Position numbers and translations under genes: made by a program. DNA of 64,000 bases from Veronia pacifica (lineage in GTDB: Bacteria > Pseudomonadota > Gammaproteobacteria > Enterobacterales > Vibrionaceae): the NCBI RefSeq assembly GCF_001707825.1, contig NZ_LYBM01000002.1, forward strand, positions 124,001-188,000, given 5' to 3'. The notes below the pieces were generated by a model. That model was not told the origin of the DNA. It worked only from the letters and a program-made list of their open reading frames with translations, and searched no databases. Below are positions 9,581 through 19,785 of the stretch, one piece after another. Positions within the stretch are counted from its first letter, which is position 1; the number at the start of each line of letters is the position of its first letter.

Positions 9581-10250
9581 CTGCCCCAGTCTCTATTCAT
9601 CTCGCTTGAAATAAATACCCGCAGTACCAACAATCTGAAAACGAATGTAGTCAGTTTTAGTAGAATAAGAAGAAAGATCAACTTAGCTGAGTATCAGGTT
9701 TGAGAATATTATGGGGTTCTTCTTGGTGATGCGGCGTAATGACGTTTTTTGACAAAAAAATTCTATTTTTGTCTTCGTTTGAATAGTTTGGCTTTATTGT
9801 TATCGCCTAATATTATTTATTTAATATTCTGATTTAATTAGTTATTTTTTTATTTTTGATTGATATCCCTCGTTGCGAATTTTTATTTGTTTGAAAATTG
9901 TCTGCTGCAATTATATTTAAAGCCTTATCACCGCTATATTCTCAATGAAGAGAAAAAAAAGAATAAGTTGATACTGATGCATATAGTTTGTAACTGATGT
10001 ATGACCAGAGTGGGTGTCGACTACCACATGTTCTCAAAACCCTCTTTTGCATTCTACTTGTTGGGTGGGGCATGGAATCGGCTCTGAAATCTATGTATCA
10101 GGTTGAGTCAGTGGCATAAACCAAAGCAAATAATCTGACATCGGCCTGATTGATTGCTGCGAGGGTGCCAACACTTCTTCTTGTTTACATAGCTCGGAAT
10201 AGGATTTGTTGGCATAATGCCTGTCCATAAAAATACTGTATATATAGACA
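9581..10250. other. AT-rich intergenic region
   Basis: 670 bp between the divergent hydrolase and yoaA genes, with very AT-rich sequence around 9740-9960. I see no plausible gene, repeat array or convincing RNA. It must contain both promoters. Confidence 0.4.
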
Positions 10251-12209
10251 ATGATCTCACAGGTTTTCTCACGTAACGGTGCCCTGGCCAAGGCCATCCC
10301 GGGCTTTCAGCCACGACAACCTCAAACTGATATGGCTGAGGCTGTATATCAGGCAATCACAGATAACAGCCAACTGGTTGTTGAGGCAGGCACAGGTACA
10401 GGGAAGACCTACGCATATTTGGCTCCCGCATTGTTGAGCGGAAAAAAAACGATCATCAGTACCGGATCAAAGAACCTTCAAGAGCAGCTTTTCCACCGTG
10501 ACTTGCCGTTAATGACTGAGACATTGGGATATTCAGGCCAAGTCGCTCTCCTCAAAGGACGCGCCAATTATCTCTGTCCAGAACGGCTTTCCCGCCAGAT
10601 GGTTGAGAGCCATGATGGTCATGCTGACCCTACCTTGTTATCGCAACTGGTCAAAGTACGCAGTTGGTCATCTGAGACCAAAACCGGAGATCTTGGGGAG
10701 TGTGATGATCTGGCTGAAGACAGTCCGGTGATCCCCAGTATCACTTCAACAAATGATAACTGCCTTGGCAAAGAATGCCCCAGTTATCAGGACTGTTTTG
10801 TCGTCAAGGCGCGGCAGCGCGCGATGGATGCGGATGTTGTTGTGGTTAACCATCACCTTTTTCTTGCCGATCTGGCCATTAAGGAAACCGGGTTCGGCGA
10901 GCTTATCCCTGAGGCTGAGGTGTTTGTTTTCGATGAGGCGCACCAAATCCCGGATATTGCGAGTCAGTATTTCGGTCAGAGCTTGTCCAGCCGACAACTG
11001 CAGGAATTGGCTAAAGATATCAATATTGCTTACCGCACTGAGCTGAGGGACACCAAACAGTTGGAGAAGGTTGCAGACCGCCTTTACGGCGCAGCAGCAG
11101 ACCTGAGAATAGTTTTGGGTGAGCCCGGCTTCCGGGGCAATTGGCGTGATATGGTGGGATCACCAGCCATTGCTCGTGAGTTAGTGCGCCTCACCGATGC
11201 ATTGGAGCTGGCGGAGGAAGTCCTGAAGCTGTCTTTGGGGCGTTGTCAGTTGTTAGATGCAGCGTTTGAACGAACCATAGTGTTTAAAGCGAGATTAGCG
11301 CGGCTCTGTGATACAACAATTCCGGGTTACTCCTACTGGTACGAATGCAGCAAAATGCATTTCACCCTAAACATTACGCCACTATCAGTAGCCGAAAAAT
11401 TCAGAGAACAAATCCAGATACAGGTGGGAGCATGGATATTCACCTCCGCGACATTGGCTGTTGAGGATGACTTTTCACATTTCAGCCATCGACTGGGGCT
11501 TGAGCCCGCCAAACAGTTTGCTCTGCCAAGCCCCTTTGATTATTCCTCACAGGCTATTTTATGTGTTCCTCGTTTCTTACCTGAACCCAATAGCCCGGGA
11601 CTCGCTAATACCCTGATTGAGATGTTGACACCAGTAATTGAAAAAAACCAAGGTCGATGCTTCTTTCTCTGTACTTCTCACCATATGGTGAGAAGCTTGT
11701 CAGCAGGGTTTCGCGAGACGCTCGACTTACCGGTTTTGGCGCAGGGGGAAACATCCAAACAGAGGCTATTGGCCGAGTTCCTTGAGCTGGGCAATGCACT
11801 TTTAGTCGCGACAGGTGCCTTCTGGGAGGGCGTAGACGTAAGAGGGCAGGCGCTGAGCTGTGTTATTATCGACAAGCTGCCGTTTACCGCCCCGGACGAC
11901 CCATTGTTGAAAGCGCGAATAGAGGATTGCCGACTGCGTGGTGGTGATGCTTTTTCGCAAGTTCAAATCCCTGATGCGGTGATCACCTTGAAGCAGGGGG
12001 TGGGGCGATTAATTCGTGACCAAAGCGACCACGGAGCACTGGTGATTTGTGATAACCGCTTGGTCAGCCGTCAATATGGTGATACCTTCCTGCGCAGTTT
12101 ACCGCCTATCCCTCGAACTCGGGATTTGGGCAATGTCAGTCATTTTTTGGCTGAGATAAATCAAGATAGCAAGTTTGATGCGGATGCATCGCCAACCCCT
12201 GAGGTGTAA
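10251..12209 (+). CDS. yoaA: ATP-dependent DNA helicase YoaA (DinG/XPD-like)
   Basis: 652 residues. Walker A (E-A-G-T-G-T-G-K-T) is near residue 46, the DEAH box (V-F-D-E-A-H) near 225 and motif VI (Q-G-V-G-R-L-I-R) near 585. Cys residues around 105-185, including N-C-L-G-K-E-C-P-S-Y-Q-D-C, are the expected Fe-S cluster ligands of the XPD-like family. YoaA is a 5'-3' helicase linked to repair of damaged replication forks. The stop codon abuts the tsaB start, as in the E. coli yoaA–tsaB cluster. Confidence 0.94.
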   Translation: MISQVFSRNGALAKAIPGFQPRQPQTDMAEAVYQAITDNSQLVVEAGTGTGKTYAYLAPALLSGKKTIISTGSKNLQEQLFHRDLPLMTETLGYSGQVALLKGRANYLCPERLSRQMVESHDGHADPTLLSQLVKVRSWSSETKTGDLGECDDLAEDSPVIPSITSTNDNCLGKECPSYQDCFVVKARQRAMDADVVVVNHHLFLADLAIKETGFGELIPEAEVFVFDEAHQIPDIASQYFGQSLSSRQLQELAKDINIAYRTELRDTKQLEKVADRLYGAAADLRIVLGEPGFRGNWRDMVGSPAIARELVRLTDALELAEEVLKLSLGRCQLLDAAFERTIVFKARLARLCDTTIPGYSYWYECSKMHFTLNITPLSVAEKFREQIQIQVGAWIFTSATLAVEDDFSHFSHRLGLEPAKQFALPSPFDYSSQAILCVPRFLPEPNSPGLANTLIEMLTPVIEKNQGRCFFLCTSHHMVRSLSAGFRETLDLPVLAQGETSKQRLLAEFLELGNALLVATGAFWEGVDVRGQALSCVIIDKLPFTAPDDPLLKARIEDCRLRGGDAFSQVQIPDAVITLKQGVGRLIRDQSDHGALVICDNRLVSRQYGDTFLRSLPPIPRTRDLGNVSHFLAEINQDSKFDADASPTPEV

Positions 12210-12905
12210 ATGACATCTAAGATCTTGGCTGTAGATACGGCCACCGAAAATTGTTCCGTCGCATTAAAAATCGGTGACGATGTAATTGCCCGTTGTGAAA
12301 TGGCTCCCCGAGAGCACACCACCAAGGTACTTCCAATGGTCGATGAGGTACTGGCAGAGGGTGGGATCACTCTGAACCAACTGGACGCACTGGCATTTGG
12401 TCGCGGTCCCGGTAGCTTTACTGGCGTACGAATCGGTATTGGTATTGCGCAGGGATTAGCATTTGGTGCTGATTTACCTATGGTGGGTATCTCGACGTTA
12501 GCAGCGATGGCTGAGCAAGTGCACCGTCTTCAGGGTGGCGAGCAGGTGATCAGCGCAATAGATGCCAGAATGAATGAAATATATGTTGCGCAGTTTACCC
12601 GACAGAATAATGGCGACTGGTTAGAAAACCATCCCGAAGCTGTTACGCGCCCAGAGCAATTCTGTCCTGAAAACCTCGATGGTCAGTGGCTGTTAGCTGG
12701 AACAGGATGGCAGGCCTACCCAGATCTGGCAGAAAGGCTAAACTTATCAGTAAGCAAAGAGGGCGTATTGTTCCCAGAGTCACAGGATATGGTAGCACTT
12801 GCAGACTTTGCTTTGTCCCGGGGAGAGGCTGTAGCCGCCGAATTAGCGAGCCCGATTTACCTCAGAGATACTGTGACCTGGAAGAAGCTACCGGGTCGAG
12901 AGTAA
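12210..12905 (+). CDS. tsaB: tRNA threonylcarbamoyladenosine biosynthesis protein TsaB
   Basis: 231 residues, full length. Starts [10 protein letters not shown] and carries [13 protein letters not shown] near residue 67, both hallmarks of TsaB (YeaZ). It is the inactive ASKHA paralogue that dimerises with TsaD to make t6A37 in tRNAs reading ANN codons. The ATG follows the yoaA stop directly, with GAGGTG as ribosome binding site inside yoaA, so the two are translationally coupled. Confidence 0.95.
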   Translation: MTSKILAVDTATENCSVALKIGDDVIARCEMAPREHTTKVLPMVDEVLAEGGITLNQLDALAFGRGPGSFTGVRIGIGIAQGLAFGADLPMVGISTLAAMAEQVHRLQGGEQVISAIDARMNEIYVAQFTRQNNGDWLENHPEAVTRPEQFCPENLDGQWLLAGTGWQAYPDLAERLNLSVSKEGVLFPESQDMVALADFALSRGEAVAAELASPIYLRDTVTWKKLPGRE

Positions 12906-12929
12906 ACCACTAACTGAATAAGGTCATCT

Positions 12930-13217
12930 ATGGTAGCAATTCATGGTCTGCCTCAGCCGATTTCGCGTCCGTCAGACCGGACGAGTCACTCTCAGCCCAG
13001 CGTTGAGGCTGATAATGGAAGAAACCAGACAATAGTGGCCAGAGCGGTATCGAAAGGATTAAAAAATCCCGAAATGGCTGGCGATGCTTACCAGCAAATT
13101 CATTATGACCGACCTGACGGTCGCGGCCAGAATGCACTGGCCAGCTACCACGACGTGCAAAATCAGGCCAAGCGGGAGCAGTTGGAAGACTTATTTGGGG
13201 TAGACATCTACGTTTGA
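12930..13217 (+). CDS. Conserved hypothetical small protein
   Basis: 95 residues starting M-V-A-I-H-G, preceded by AAGG at a good distance, 24 bp after tsaB. The N-terminal half is Pro/Ser/Gln-rich and probably disordered; the C-terminal half (A-Y-Q-Q-I-H-Y-D to F-G-V-D-I-Y-V) looks conserved. I recall a similar small protein at this place downstream of tsaB in other Vibrionaceae, but no function can be assigned. No signal peptide or membrane segment. Confidence 0.7.
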   Translation: MVAIHGLPQPISRPSDRTSHSQPSVEADNGRNQTIVARAVSKGLKNPEMAGDAYQQIHYDRPDGRGQNALASYHDVQNQAKREQLEDLFGVDIYV

Positions 13218-13395
13218 CGTTCTAATTAGTGTCGTCGTCAATAAGATAGATTGCATATAAATCCCGTCGTCAACGGTGTCTGGATGGGTTATTAGCCCTT
13301 CGGCATCAATGTCTATTTATCGCTGACTTGCATCTCACTGATATTTCAGTCAGCCTGATTGTTACTTCAGATAACCCTTATTCAGGCGTCAGATA

Positions 13396-14256
13396 ATGTT
13401 GAACGAAACCCAGTTTCCCCTGCGTCATGGCAATATTGCTGCCCAGACGTTTTTGACTGCAAAACCACGCCCTGTACTTGTTATGCTTCACGGCTGGCAG
13501 GATAACAGCGGCAGCTTTGCACCACTGGCCGAGGCATTATCACAGCATGCCGATCTGGTTATGGTGGATTGGCCCGGACACGGTCTCTCTGACCACAAAG
13601 GTGAGGGGTATTTTTATCCATTTTTCGACTATGCCGATGATCTTAATCAGCTTGTCATTCAGTTACCACTTGATGGCAGACCACTTTATATCGTTGGTCA
13701 CTCACTTGGCGCAATGGTTGCCAGTTGCTGGTGTGCAGCCTGGCCGGAAAAGGTAAAGGGTCTGGTGATGATTGAGGCTCTGGGGCCAATGTCAGAGCGC
13801 GATGATAAAGTACTTGAGCGTCTTCGTCGCAGTGCGGAAGGCAGAGACAGGATAAAGCCGTTAAGACCTTTGTCGAGTGTTGATGAAGGTGTAAAACTCC
13901 GAATGGGTATCAACAAAGTCCCGGATGCAGCGATTCGTCCGCTGGTGGAAAGGGGAACAGTCTTTAATGGCGAGCAATGGCTTTGGCGTCATGATCCAAG
14001 ATTACGGAGTGAATCCAATTTTAGGATGACGGCCCGACAGGCTGAGCAGGTGATCCGGGGAATTAAATGTCCTGTTCTTTTATTACTGGGAGATGATGGC
14101 TATCCGCAACTCCGAGAACCTCAGGCACAGGACAGAAAAAACTGGTTCAGTGAGTTAGAGACGCGTTTTATTGATGGCGCTCATCATTGTCACCTTCAGA
14201 GTCCTGCTAAGACAGTGGAAGAGATACTGAGTTTTGTCGAGAGAGTTGAGACATAA
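13396..14256 (+). CDS. Alpha/beta hydrolase
   Basis: 286 residues. The oxyanion-hole segment L-H-G-W-Q-D is near residue 32, the nucleophile elbow G-H-S-L-G near 99 (Ser), an acidic residue in L-L-G-D-D-G near 233 and the catalytic His in G-A-H-H-C near 262. A soluble esterase/lipase-like enzyme of unknown substrate. It lies between tsaB and fadD, which may hint at acyl-ester metabolism, but that is only inference from position. Confidence 0.85.
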   Translation: MLNETQFPLRHGNIAAQTFLTAKPRPVLVMLHGWQDNSGSFAPLAEALSQHADLVMVDWPGHGLSDHKGEGYFYPFFDYADDLNQLVIQLPLDGRPLYIVGHSLGAMVASCWCAAWPEKVKGLVMIEALGPMSERDDKVLERLRRSAEGRDRIKPLRPLSSVDEGVKLRMGINKVPDAAIRPLVERGTVFNGEQWLWRHDPRLRSESNFRMTARQAEQVIRGIKCPVLLLLGDDGYPQLREPQAQDRKNWFSELETRFIDGAHHCHLQSPAKTVEEILSFVERVET

Positions 14257-14565
14257 ATTACCGTTTACCTTTCATGCCTCTCAACGTATCTAAGTCTGAA
14301 ATTGAGAGCTTCACCCAGAGAAGACATCAACAACCCAAGAATAAAACGCCCTTATGTGACCGCCCAAATGTTAATTATTTGTGTGACATGTTGTAATTAG
14401 AGTTAAACACCTATTTAAAACTAAGCTTTACAAAGAATTTATGATTTTTGGTGTTTACTTTATCAATACCATGGCATTCACGCATGGAGTTAAATGTTCC
14501 GTGTTGGTATCCTTCGCATCTATATACGGGTATACCGACCCGAAGAAATAAATAGGAGATTGCAA
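14257..14565. other. Intergenic region upstream of fadD
   Basis: AT-rich, 309 bp. I looked for FadR (AACTGGTCNGACCAGTT-like) and CRP palindromes and found only half-site resemblances such as TGTGACATG near 14380, not enough to call. The fadD ribosome binding site AGGAG is at 14554-14558. Confidence 0.4.
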
Positions 14566-16251
14566 GTGGATAAGGTTTGGCTTAACCGCTACCCATCGGA
14601 TGTACCGGCTGAGATCTCGCCGGACGCCTATCCGTCCCTGGTTGAAATGTTAGAAAAGTCAGTACAGAACTATGCTGACCAGACGGCTTTCATCAACATG
14701 GGACAGGTGATGACCTTCCGCAAGCTTGAAGAGCGCAGTCGTGCTTTTGCAGCGTACTTGCAGAATGAACTGAAACTGAAAAAAGGTGACCGTGTCGCTA
14801 TCATGATGCCAAACCTGTTGCAGTACCCGATTGCGCTATTTGGCATCCTTCGTGCGGGTTGTGTCGCGGTGAATGTTAACCCGCTATACACACCTCGAGA
14901 GCTAGAGCATCAGCTGACTGACTCTGGTGCCGCTGCCATTGTCATCGTCTCAAATTTCGCCCATACCCTCGAAAAAGTGGTAAAGAACACAGGCGTTCGG
15001 CATGTGATCCTCACCAGCGTCGGCGACCAGTTGCCGAGAGCAAAAGGGACTGTCGTCAACTTTGTCGTTAAGTACATCAAGAAAATGGTACCTGACTTTA
15101 ACCTTCCGCAGGCGACCTCGATGCGAACGGTTCTGTCAAAAGGTCGTCGATTACAGTACGTGAAACCATTTTTGAGTGGCGATGATGTTGCATTTCTTCA
15201 ATATACAGGCGGAACGACGGGCGTTGCTAAAGGAGCAGTGTTAACCCATAGAAATATGGTTGCTAACGTTATGCAGGCGAAAGCTTGTTACGGCCCTGTG
15301 ATTGAAAACGGTCGTGAGCTGGTGGTGACGGCTTTACCGCTTTATCACGTGTTTGCACTGACTGTAAACTGTTTGCTTTTTATTGAAACGGGTGGCAGAA
15401 ACCTGTTGATCACTAACCCGAGAGATATTCCGGGTTTTATAAAAGAACTGAAACAAAATCCGTTCACAGCCATGACAGGCGTTAATACGCTGTTCAATGC
15501 GTTGTTGAACAATGAGGATTTTAAAGAACTAGATTTTTCTAAACTCAAACTGACCATAGGTGGCGGCATGGCTGTACAGCGTGCTGTTGCAGAAAGCTGG
15601 TATTCGGAAACGGGTACGCATTTGATGGAAGGTTATGGCTTGACTGAGTCGTCACCTCTGGTCGCCGTAAATCCTTATGACCTTGATGGTTATAACGGTT
15701 CTATCGGTTTACCGGTTCCTTCCACTGATGTTCGTATCGTCGATGATGAAGGTAAGGTTGTGGGCAATGATCAGGTAGGTGAACTTCAAGTGAAGGGGCC
15801 TCAGGTCATGCAGGGTTACTGGCAACGGCCGGGTGCTACAAAAGACGTGCTGACTGAAGACGGCTGGCTATCGACGGGTGATGTTGTCCGTTTTGATGAA
15901 GATGGCTTCATGCACATCGTCGACCGCAAAAAGGATATGATCCTGGTCTCCGGTTTTAACGTCTATCCCAATGAGATCGAAGATGTCGTTGCACTGAACA
16001 AGAAAGTGTTGGAGGTCGCTGCTATTGGTCAGCCCCACGACGTTTCCGGTGAAGTGGTCAAGTTGTGTATTGTGAAGCGGGACGACAGCCTGACCCGTGA
16101 TGAGGTGATCAAGCATTGCCGAGAACACCTTACTGGCTACAAAGTGCCCAAAGTGGTTGAGTTCTACGATGAACTACCTAAATCCAATGTCGGTAAAATT
16201 TTACGGCGTGTACTTCGTGAGGCGGATAAAGAGAAAAGTGCTGCCCATTAA
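14566..16251 (+). CDS. fadD: Long-chain-fatty-acid–CoA ligase
   Basis: 561 residues from the GTG at 14566, identical in length to E. coli FadD; the protein then starts [10 protein letters not shown] like its homologues, and AGGAG lies seven bases upstream. The 24 codons before it are not conserved. The AMP-binding P-loop [11 protein letters not shown] is near residue 213 and the E-G-Y-G-L-T-E motif near 378; C-terminal D-R-K-K-D-M and S-N-V-G-K-I-L-R carry the catalytic Lys. It activates imported fatty acids to acyl-CoA at the inner membrane for beta-oxidation. Confidence 0.96.
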   Translation: MDKVWLNRYPSDVPAEISPDAYPSLVEMLEKSVQNYADQTAFINMGQVMTFRKLEERSRAFAAYLQNELKLKKGDRVAIMMPNLLQYPIALFGILRAGCVAVNVNPLYTPRELEHQLTDSGAAAIVIVSNFAHTLEKVVKNTGVRHVILTSVGDQLPRAKGTVVNFVVKYIKKMVPDFNLPQATSMRTVLSKGRRLQYVKPFLSGDDVAFLQYTGGTTGVAKGAVLTHRNMVANVMQAKACYGPVIENGRELVVTALPLYHVFALTVNCLLFIETGGRNLLITNPRDIPGFIKELKQNPFTAMTGVNTLFNALLNNEDFKELDFSKLKLTIGGGMAVQRAVAESWYSETGTHLMEGYGLTESSPLVAVNPYDLDGYNGSIGLPVPSTDVRIVDDEGKVVGNDQVGELQVKGPQVMQGYWQRPGATKDVLTEDGWLSTGDVVRFDEDGFMHIVDRKKDMILVSGFNVYPNEIEDVVALNKKVLEVAAIGQPHDVSGEVVKLCIVKRDDSLTRDEVIKHCREHLTGYKVPKVVEFYDELPKSNVGKILRRVLREADKEKSAAH

Positions 16252-16290
16252 TGCAGACTATCGCCCTAGGGCTTACAATTAGGTAACCCG

Positions 16291-16322
16291 AGACATGCTG
16301 GCTTCTGCCAGCATGTCTGTCT
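16291..16322 (+). terminator. Hairpin after fadD
   Basis: AGACATGCTGGC-TTCT-GCCAGCATGTCT is a perfect 12-bp stem with a tetraloop, 40 bp after the fadD stop. The following sequence GTCTTATC is a poor U-run, so it may be a leaky terminator or an mRNA-stabilising structure before rnd. Confidence 0.6.
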
Positions 16323-16364
16323 TATCGGCAGTGGTTGCTGATAACCAGATGATTGGAAAAATGT

Positions 16365-17489
16365 GTGAATTTTGAAATTATTTCAGACACAGAAACACTG
16401 GCGAGAGTTTGCGAGCAAGCCCGTCAATGTGATGCTGTCATGCTTGATACGGAGTTCGTTCGGACGCGGACCCTTTACCCCCGTTTAGGGCTGATCCAGC
16501 TTTATGATGGCAAGCAACTTTCTTTGATTGACCCGATTGAGTTAAACGACCTTAGCCCGCTTTGGGCGCTTCTCAGTGATCAGTCGGTGATTAAAGTCCT
16601 CCATGCGTGTAGCGAAGATCTTGAAGTTTTTCAGCATCATGCTGGAGTGATGCCTTCGCCAATGCTGGACACTCAGGTGATGGCGGCTTTCCTTGGTCAT
16701 GGTCTATCGACTGGATTTGCAACCTTGGTCGAGGAATATCTCGTTGTTACTTTGGATAAAGGGGAAGCTCGCACTGACTGGTGTGCCCGGCCTCTCACTC
16801 AGCGCCAGTTAGAATACGCGGCAGCTGACGTATTTTATCTCTATCCTCTTTACCACCTTTTAGCTGAGAAAATCCGTGAGACAGGCTGGCAACAGGCAGT
16901 CAGTCAAGAGTGTGAATTGATCTGTCAAAAGCGAGCCCGACAGCCCGACCCTGAAAAAGCTTACCTAGATATTAAAAACGCCTGGCAATTGCGCCCTGAG
17001 CAGCTTGCAGTCTTGCAGAAGCTGGCAAAGTGGCGTTTAAAAGAGGCACAGCGCCGAGATTTGGCTCTTAACTTTGTCGTGAAAGAACTGCATTTATGGA
17101 AAATGGCGAGATATAAGATTCGCTCACTGGACCATATGATAGAAGAAGGGTTTGATCGGTTTGAGATTGAACGTCACGGTAAGCGTTTAATTGGCATGGC
17201 TCATGAGGCAGACAAATTGCCGAGTGAATATCATCCCGAGCCTATTTCTCGGCTGGTTGATATGCCTGGTTACAAGCAACTGGTTAAGGTTGTGAAAGAC
17301 GAGATTAATGCAGTTGCGGAAAGCTCGGGGCTGGTACCTGAATTCATTGGGTCAAAAAAGCAAATTAATCAGGCGATAAAGTGGGCATGGGTACATGATA
17401 GATCACCTGACAAATGCCCGGATTTATTATCTGGTTGGCGTGATGAACTTCTGTCATCACGTGTGATGCCACTGCTCGATAAAAAATAA
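16365..17489 (+). CDS. rnd: Ribonuclease D
   Basis: 374 residues from GTG at 16365 (N-F-E-I-I-S-D-T...), which fits the family start better than the upstream TTG. DEDDy exonuclease motifs are visible: L-D-T-E-F-V-R (ExoI, near residue 27), H-A-C-S-E-D-L-E (ExoII, near 82) and the ExoIII segment L-E-Y-A-A-A-D-V-F-Y-L near 150. HRDC-type helical domains follow. RNase D trims tRNA 3' ends. The fadD–rnd order is conserved in enterics and vibrios. Confidence 0.94.
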   Translation: MNFEIISDTETLARVCEQARQCDAVMLDTEFVRTRTLYPRLGLIQLYDGKQLSLIDPIELNDLSPLWALLSDQSVIKVLHACSEDLEVFQHHAGVMPSPMLDTQVMAAFLGHGLSTGFATLVEEYLVVTLDKGEARTDWCARPLTQRQLEYAAADVFYLYPLYHLLAEKIRETGWQQAVSQECELICQKRARQPDPEKAYLDIKNAWQLRPEQLAVLQKLAKWRLKEAQRRDLALNFVVKELHLWKMARYKIRSLDHMIEEGFDRFEIERHGKRLIGMAHEADKLPSEYHPEPISRLVDMPGYKQLVKVVKDEINAVAESSGLVPEFIGSKKQINQAIKWAWVHDRSPDKCPDLLSGWRDELLSSRVMPLLDKK

Positions 17490-17491
17490 AA

Positions 17492-17518
17492 AACCGGCCT
17501 TGATGGCCGGTTCTTTTA
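17492..17518. terminator. Bidirectional terminator rnd/minE
   Basis: AACCGGCC-TTGAT-GGCCGGTT with an A-run on the left and TTCTTTTATT on the right. It lies between convergent rnd and minE and can serve both. Confidence 0.9.
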
Positions 17519-17779
17519 TTTATCTTCGTCAGGTAATGTCACGTTCAGTTCCAACACCGACAGATCATCATCACGTTGTTCGAGCTGAACATTGACTTGT
17601 TCAGGCGTTATCTCAACATATTTCCTGATCACGTTCATGATGTCCTGTTTGAGCTGCGGCAAATAAGAGGGTTGGTTATTACCCGCGCTGCGCCTCTCAG
17701 CAACAATGATTTGCAGCCTCTCTTTGGCAACAGAGGCAGACGTTTTTTTCGATGGCCTGAAAAATTCGAGTAATGCCAT
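17516..17779 (-). CDS. minE: Cell division topological specificity factor MinE
   Basis: 87 residues, usual length. The N-terminal M-A-L-L-E-F-F amphipathic membrane-targeting helix, the [13 protein letters not shown] MinD-binding segment (residues 18-30) and the C-terminal dimer domain are all recognisable. It stimulates the MinD ATPase and drives pole-to-pole oscillation. It starts 3 bp after minD ends, in a minCDE operon. Confidence 0.97.
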   Translation of the reverse strand: MALLEFFRPSKKTSASVAKERLQIIVAERRSAGNNQPSYLPQLKQDIMNVIRKYVEITPEQVNVQLEQRDDDLSVLELNVTLPDEDK

Positions 17780-17782
17780 GCC

Positions 17783-18595
17783 TTATCCTCCAAAAAGTCT
17801 TTTCAGGAAGCCCTTTTTCTCCTCTTCCAGAAAACGGAATGGGCATTCGCCGCCAAGCAAGCGGGTGATTGCATCCTGATAAGCCTGACCAGCATCTGAT
17901 TCCTGATCCAGTATTACAGGTTCACCTTTGTTAGAGGCATGGAGAACCGAGGGGCTTTCAGGTATCACACTCAGTAAAGGAATACGGAGGATTTCCTCTA
18001 CATCAGATACACTCAGCATCTCGCCATTGGCGACTCTTACCGGATTATAGCGGGTGAGAAGCAGGTGAGTTTTCACCGGGTCCTCACCGGATTCTGCCCG
18101 GCGCGATTTGGAGTCCAGAATACCTAGAATACGGTCAGAATCGCGAACTGATGAAACTTCTGGATTGGTAGTAACGATTGCCTCATCAGCGAAGTACAAC
18201 GCCATCAACGCGCCTGCTTCGATACCTGCAGGAGAGTCACAGATGATGAAATCAAAATCCATGGCTTTCAGGTCATCGAGTACCCGGCCAACACCTTCTT
18301 TCGTCAGGGCGTCTTTATCGCGTGTCTGAGATGCTGGCAATACATAGAGTTGCTCGTGACGTTTATCTTTGATGAGTGCTTGATGCAGATTAGCTTCGCC
18401 ATTGATGACATTAACGAAGTCATACACAACACGGCGCTCGCAGCCCATGATCAGGTCAAGATTTCTAAGCCCTATATCAAAATCGATTACTGCTGTCTTT
18501 TTGCCAGCAATGGCCAACCCTGTGGCAATTGCTGCGCTTGAGGTTGTTTTACCGACCCCACCTTTCCCCGAAGTAATTACAATAACTCTCGCCAT
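17783..18595 (-). CDS. minD: Septum site-determining ATPase MinD
   Basis: 270 residues. The deviant Walker A G-K-G-G-V-G-K-T-T is at residues 10-18, D-F-D-I-G-L-R-N near 39-46, and the C-terminal membrane-targeting amphipathic helix ends K-K-G-F-L-K-R-L-F-G-G. MinD recruits MinC to the membrane away from midcell. Middle gene of minCDE. Confidence 0.98.
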   Translation of the reverse strand: MARVIVITSGKGGVGKTTSSAAIATGLAIAGKKTAVIDFDIGLRNLDLIMGCERRVVYDFVNVINGEANLHQALIKDKRHEQLYVLPASQTRDKDALTKEGVGRVLDDLKAMDFDFIICDSPAGIEAGALMALYFADEAIVTTNPEVSSVRDSDRILGILDSKSRRAESGEDPVKTHLLLTRYNPVRVANGEMLSVSDVEEILRIPLLSVIPESPSVLHASNKGEPVILDQESDAGQAYQDAITRLLGGECPFRFLEEEKKGFLKRLFGG

Positions 18596-18616
18596 GCCTC
18601 TTTCCTAACTTGGTAT

Positions 18617-19279
18617 TTATAATGTGAGGTGTTCAATTCTTAGTGCATCACCATCCAGATAAACTCTGGCAGCGTTTTGGATAAGTTCGCTGGGTATAGT
18701 GTCACTCAGCGAGTACGTTCCTGCAATCGACAATAATTCTGATTGCAGGTCCTGACAGAATATTTTTGCCTCTCTTTGACCCGTTGCCCCGGCAATTGCA
18801 CGGCCACGGAGCACACCGTAGATATGAATGCTACCGTCAGCAATCACTTCCGCGCCCGCACTGACATGGTTCAGCACGACCAGGTCGGCATTTTTTGCAT
18901 AGATTTGTTGGCCCGAACGAATAGGTGTGGTGACCACTTTTGTTGGTGTCAGCACTGGATCATTCACTCGTGAAGATTTAGCCGATGACATAACGGCCAG
19001 CCCGTGTTGCTTTGCTGCATTACGTATGTCGTTATTTTTGCACCCGGTTAGACCAACAAGGATCATTCCCGTTGAATTAACAGCTTGCTGTAAACGTGAA
19101 AAATCTGGGCAAGTATGTAGTCTTGAAATATCTATTACGACAGGCGCACCATCAAAAAAAGCAGGTGCCTGTTCGACTTTTTCACAAAGAAAACTCACCG
19201 CATCACTTAGGTTATTATCCATGAGATGCAGAACGGATAATGTAAATGAACTGCCTTTGAGTTCAGCATTTTTTGTCAT
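18617..19279 (-). CDS. minC: Septum formation inhibitor MinC
   Basis: 220 residues from the ATG at 19279, which gives M-T-K-N-A-E-L-K-G-S-S-F-T-L-S, the usual MinC beginning; an ATG six codons upstream (19297) is also possible. The N-terminal FtsZ-inhibiting domain is joined to the C-terminal beta-helix domain with R-S-G-Q-Q-I-Y-A, the H-V-S-A-G-A-E-V-I-A-D-G-S-I-H turn and R-G-R-A-I-A-G-A. It blocks Z-ring assembly when bound to MinD. First gene of minCDE, 21 bp before minD. Confidence 0.95.
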   Translation of the reverse strand: MTKNAELKGSSFTLSVLHLMDNNLSDAVSFLCEKVEQAPAFFDGAPVVIDISRLHTCPDFSRLQQAVNSTGMILVGLTGCKNNDIRNAAKQHGLAVMSSAKSSRVNDPVLTPTKVVTTPIRSGQQIYAKNADLVVLNHVSAGAEVIADGSIHIYGVLRGRAIAGATGQREAKIFCQDLQSELLSIAGTYSLSDTIPSELIQNAARVYLDGDALRIEHLTL

Positions 19280-19499
19280 AAGGAAATGTTCCGGCATGCC
19301 AGAGAAATAATGCGCAAGTGCGCATTATCAGACTGTTTTTAGCATGGTATATTCACTGACAACAGGCAGCAAGTGTAATGGCTTTTTGTGACTGTTTTAT
19401 CGCCATCTTAAAGGTGTTTTTCTGATCGCCTTCTATTTATAGTTGGAGATTTTTAGCCGGATGCGCATTCCGGGTTTTGAGTTGTATGAGGTTTCTTTA

Positions 19500-19775
19500 A
19501 TGTTCTGTGCCATCTATAAAAGCCCAAAAAAAGAAAGTATGTATCTTTATGTAAAAAATAAAGATGATTTCAGTGATGTTCCTGAACTTTTGTTGTCAAA
19601 CTTCGGTAAGCCTCAGTTTGCTATGATGCTAAACCTTGCTAAGCGTGAAAAGCTTGCGATTGTTGACATCAATAAGGTTCGTCAGAGTTTGATTGATGAG
19701 GGATTCTTTTTACAAATGCCTCCTGCACCCGATCAGGCTCTGGCACATATAAGGGCGCAAAATACAAAACTATAG
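19500..19775 (+). CDS. ycgL: YcgL family protein
   Basis: 91 residues from the ATG at 19500 (M-F-C-A-I-Y-K-S), which matches the family start and has TGAGG eight bases upstream; the longer reading from 19443 is not supported. Conserved K-K-D-D-F-S-x-V-P, F-G-K-P-Q-F-A-M and G-F-F-L-Q-M-P-P segments. The function is not established. It lies divergent to minC, as in enterics and vibrios. Confidence 0.93.
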   Translation: MFCAIYKSPKKESMYLYVKNKDDFSDVPELLLSNFGKPQFAMMLNLAKREKLAIVDINKVRQSLIDEGFFLQMPPAPDQALAHIRAQNTKL

Positions 19776-19785
19776 TGAGGGTAAA

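Noticed and set aside
14340-14480. FadR or CRP operator upstream of fadD
   Set aside because: Only half-sites such as TGTGACATG; no palindrome close enough to a consensus.
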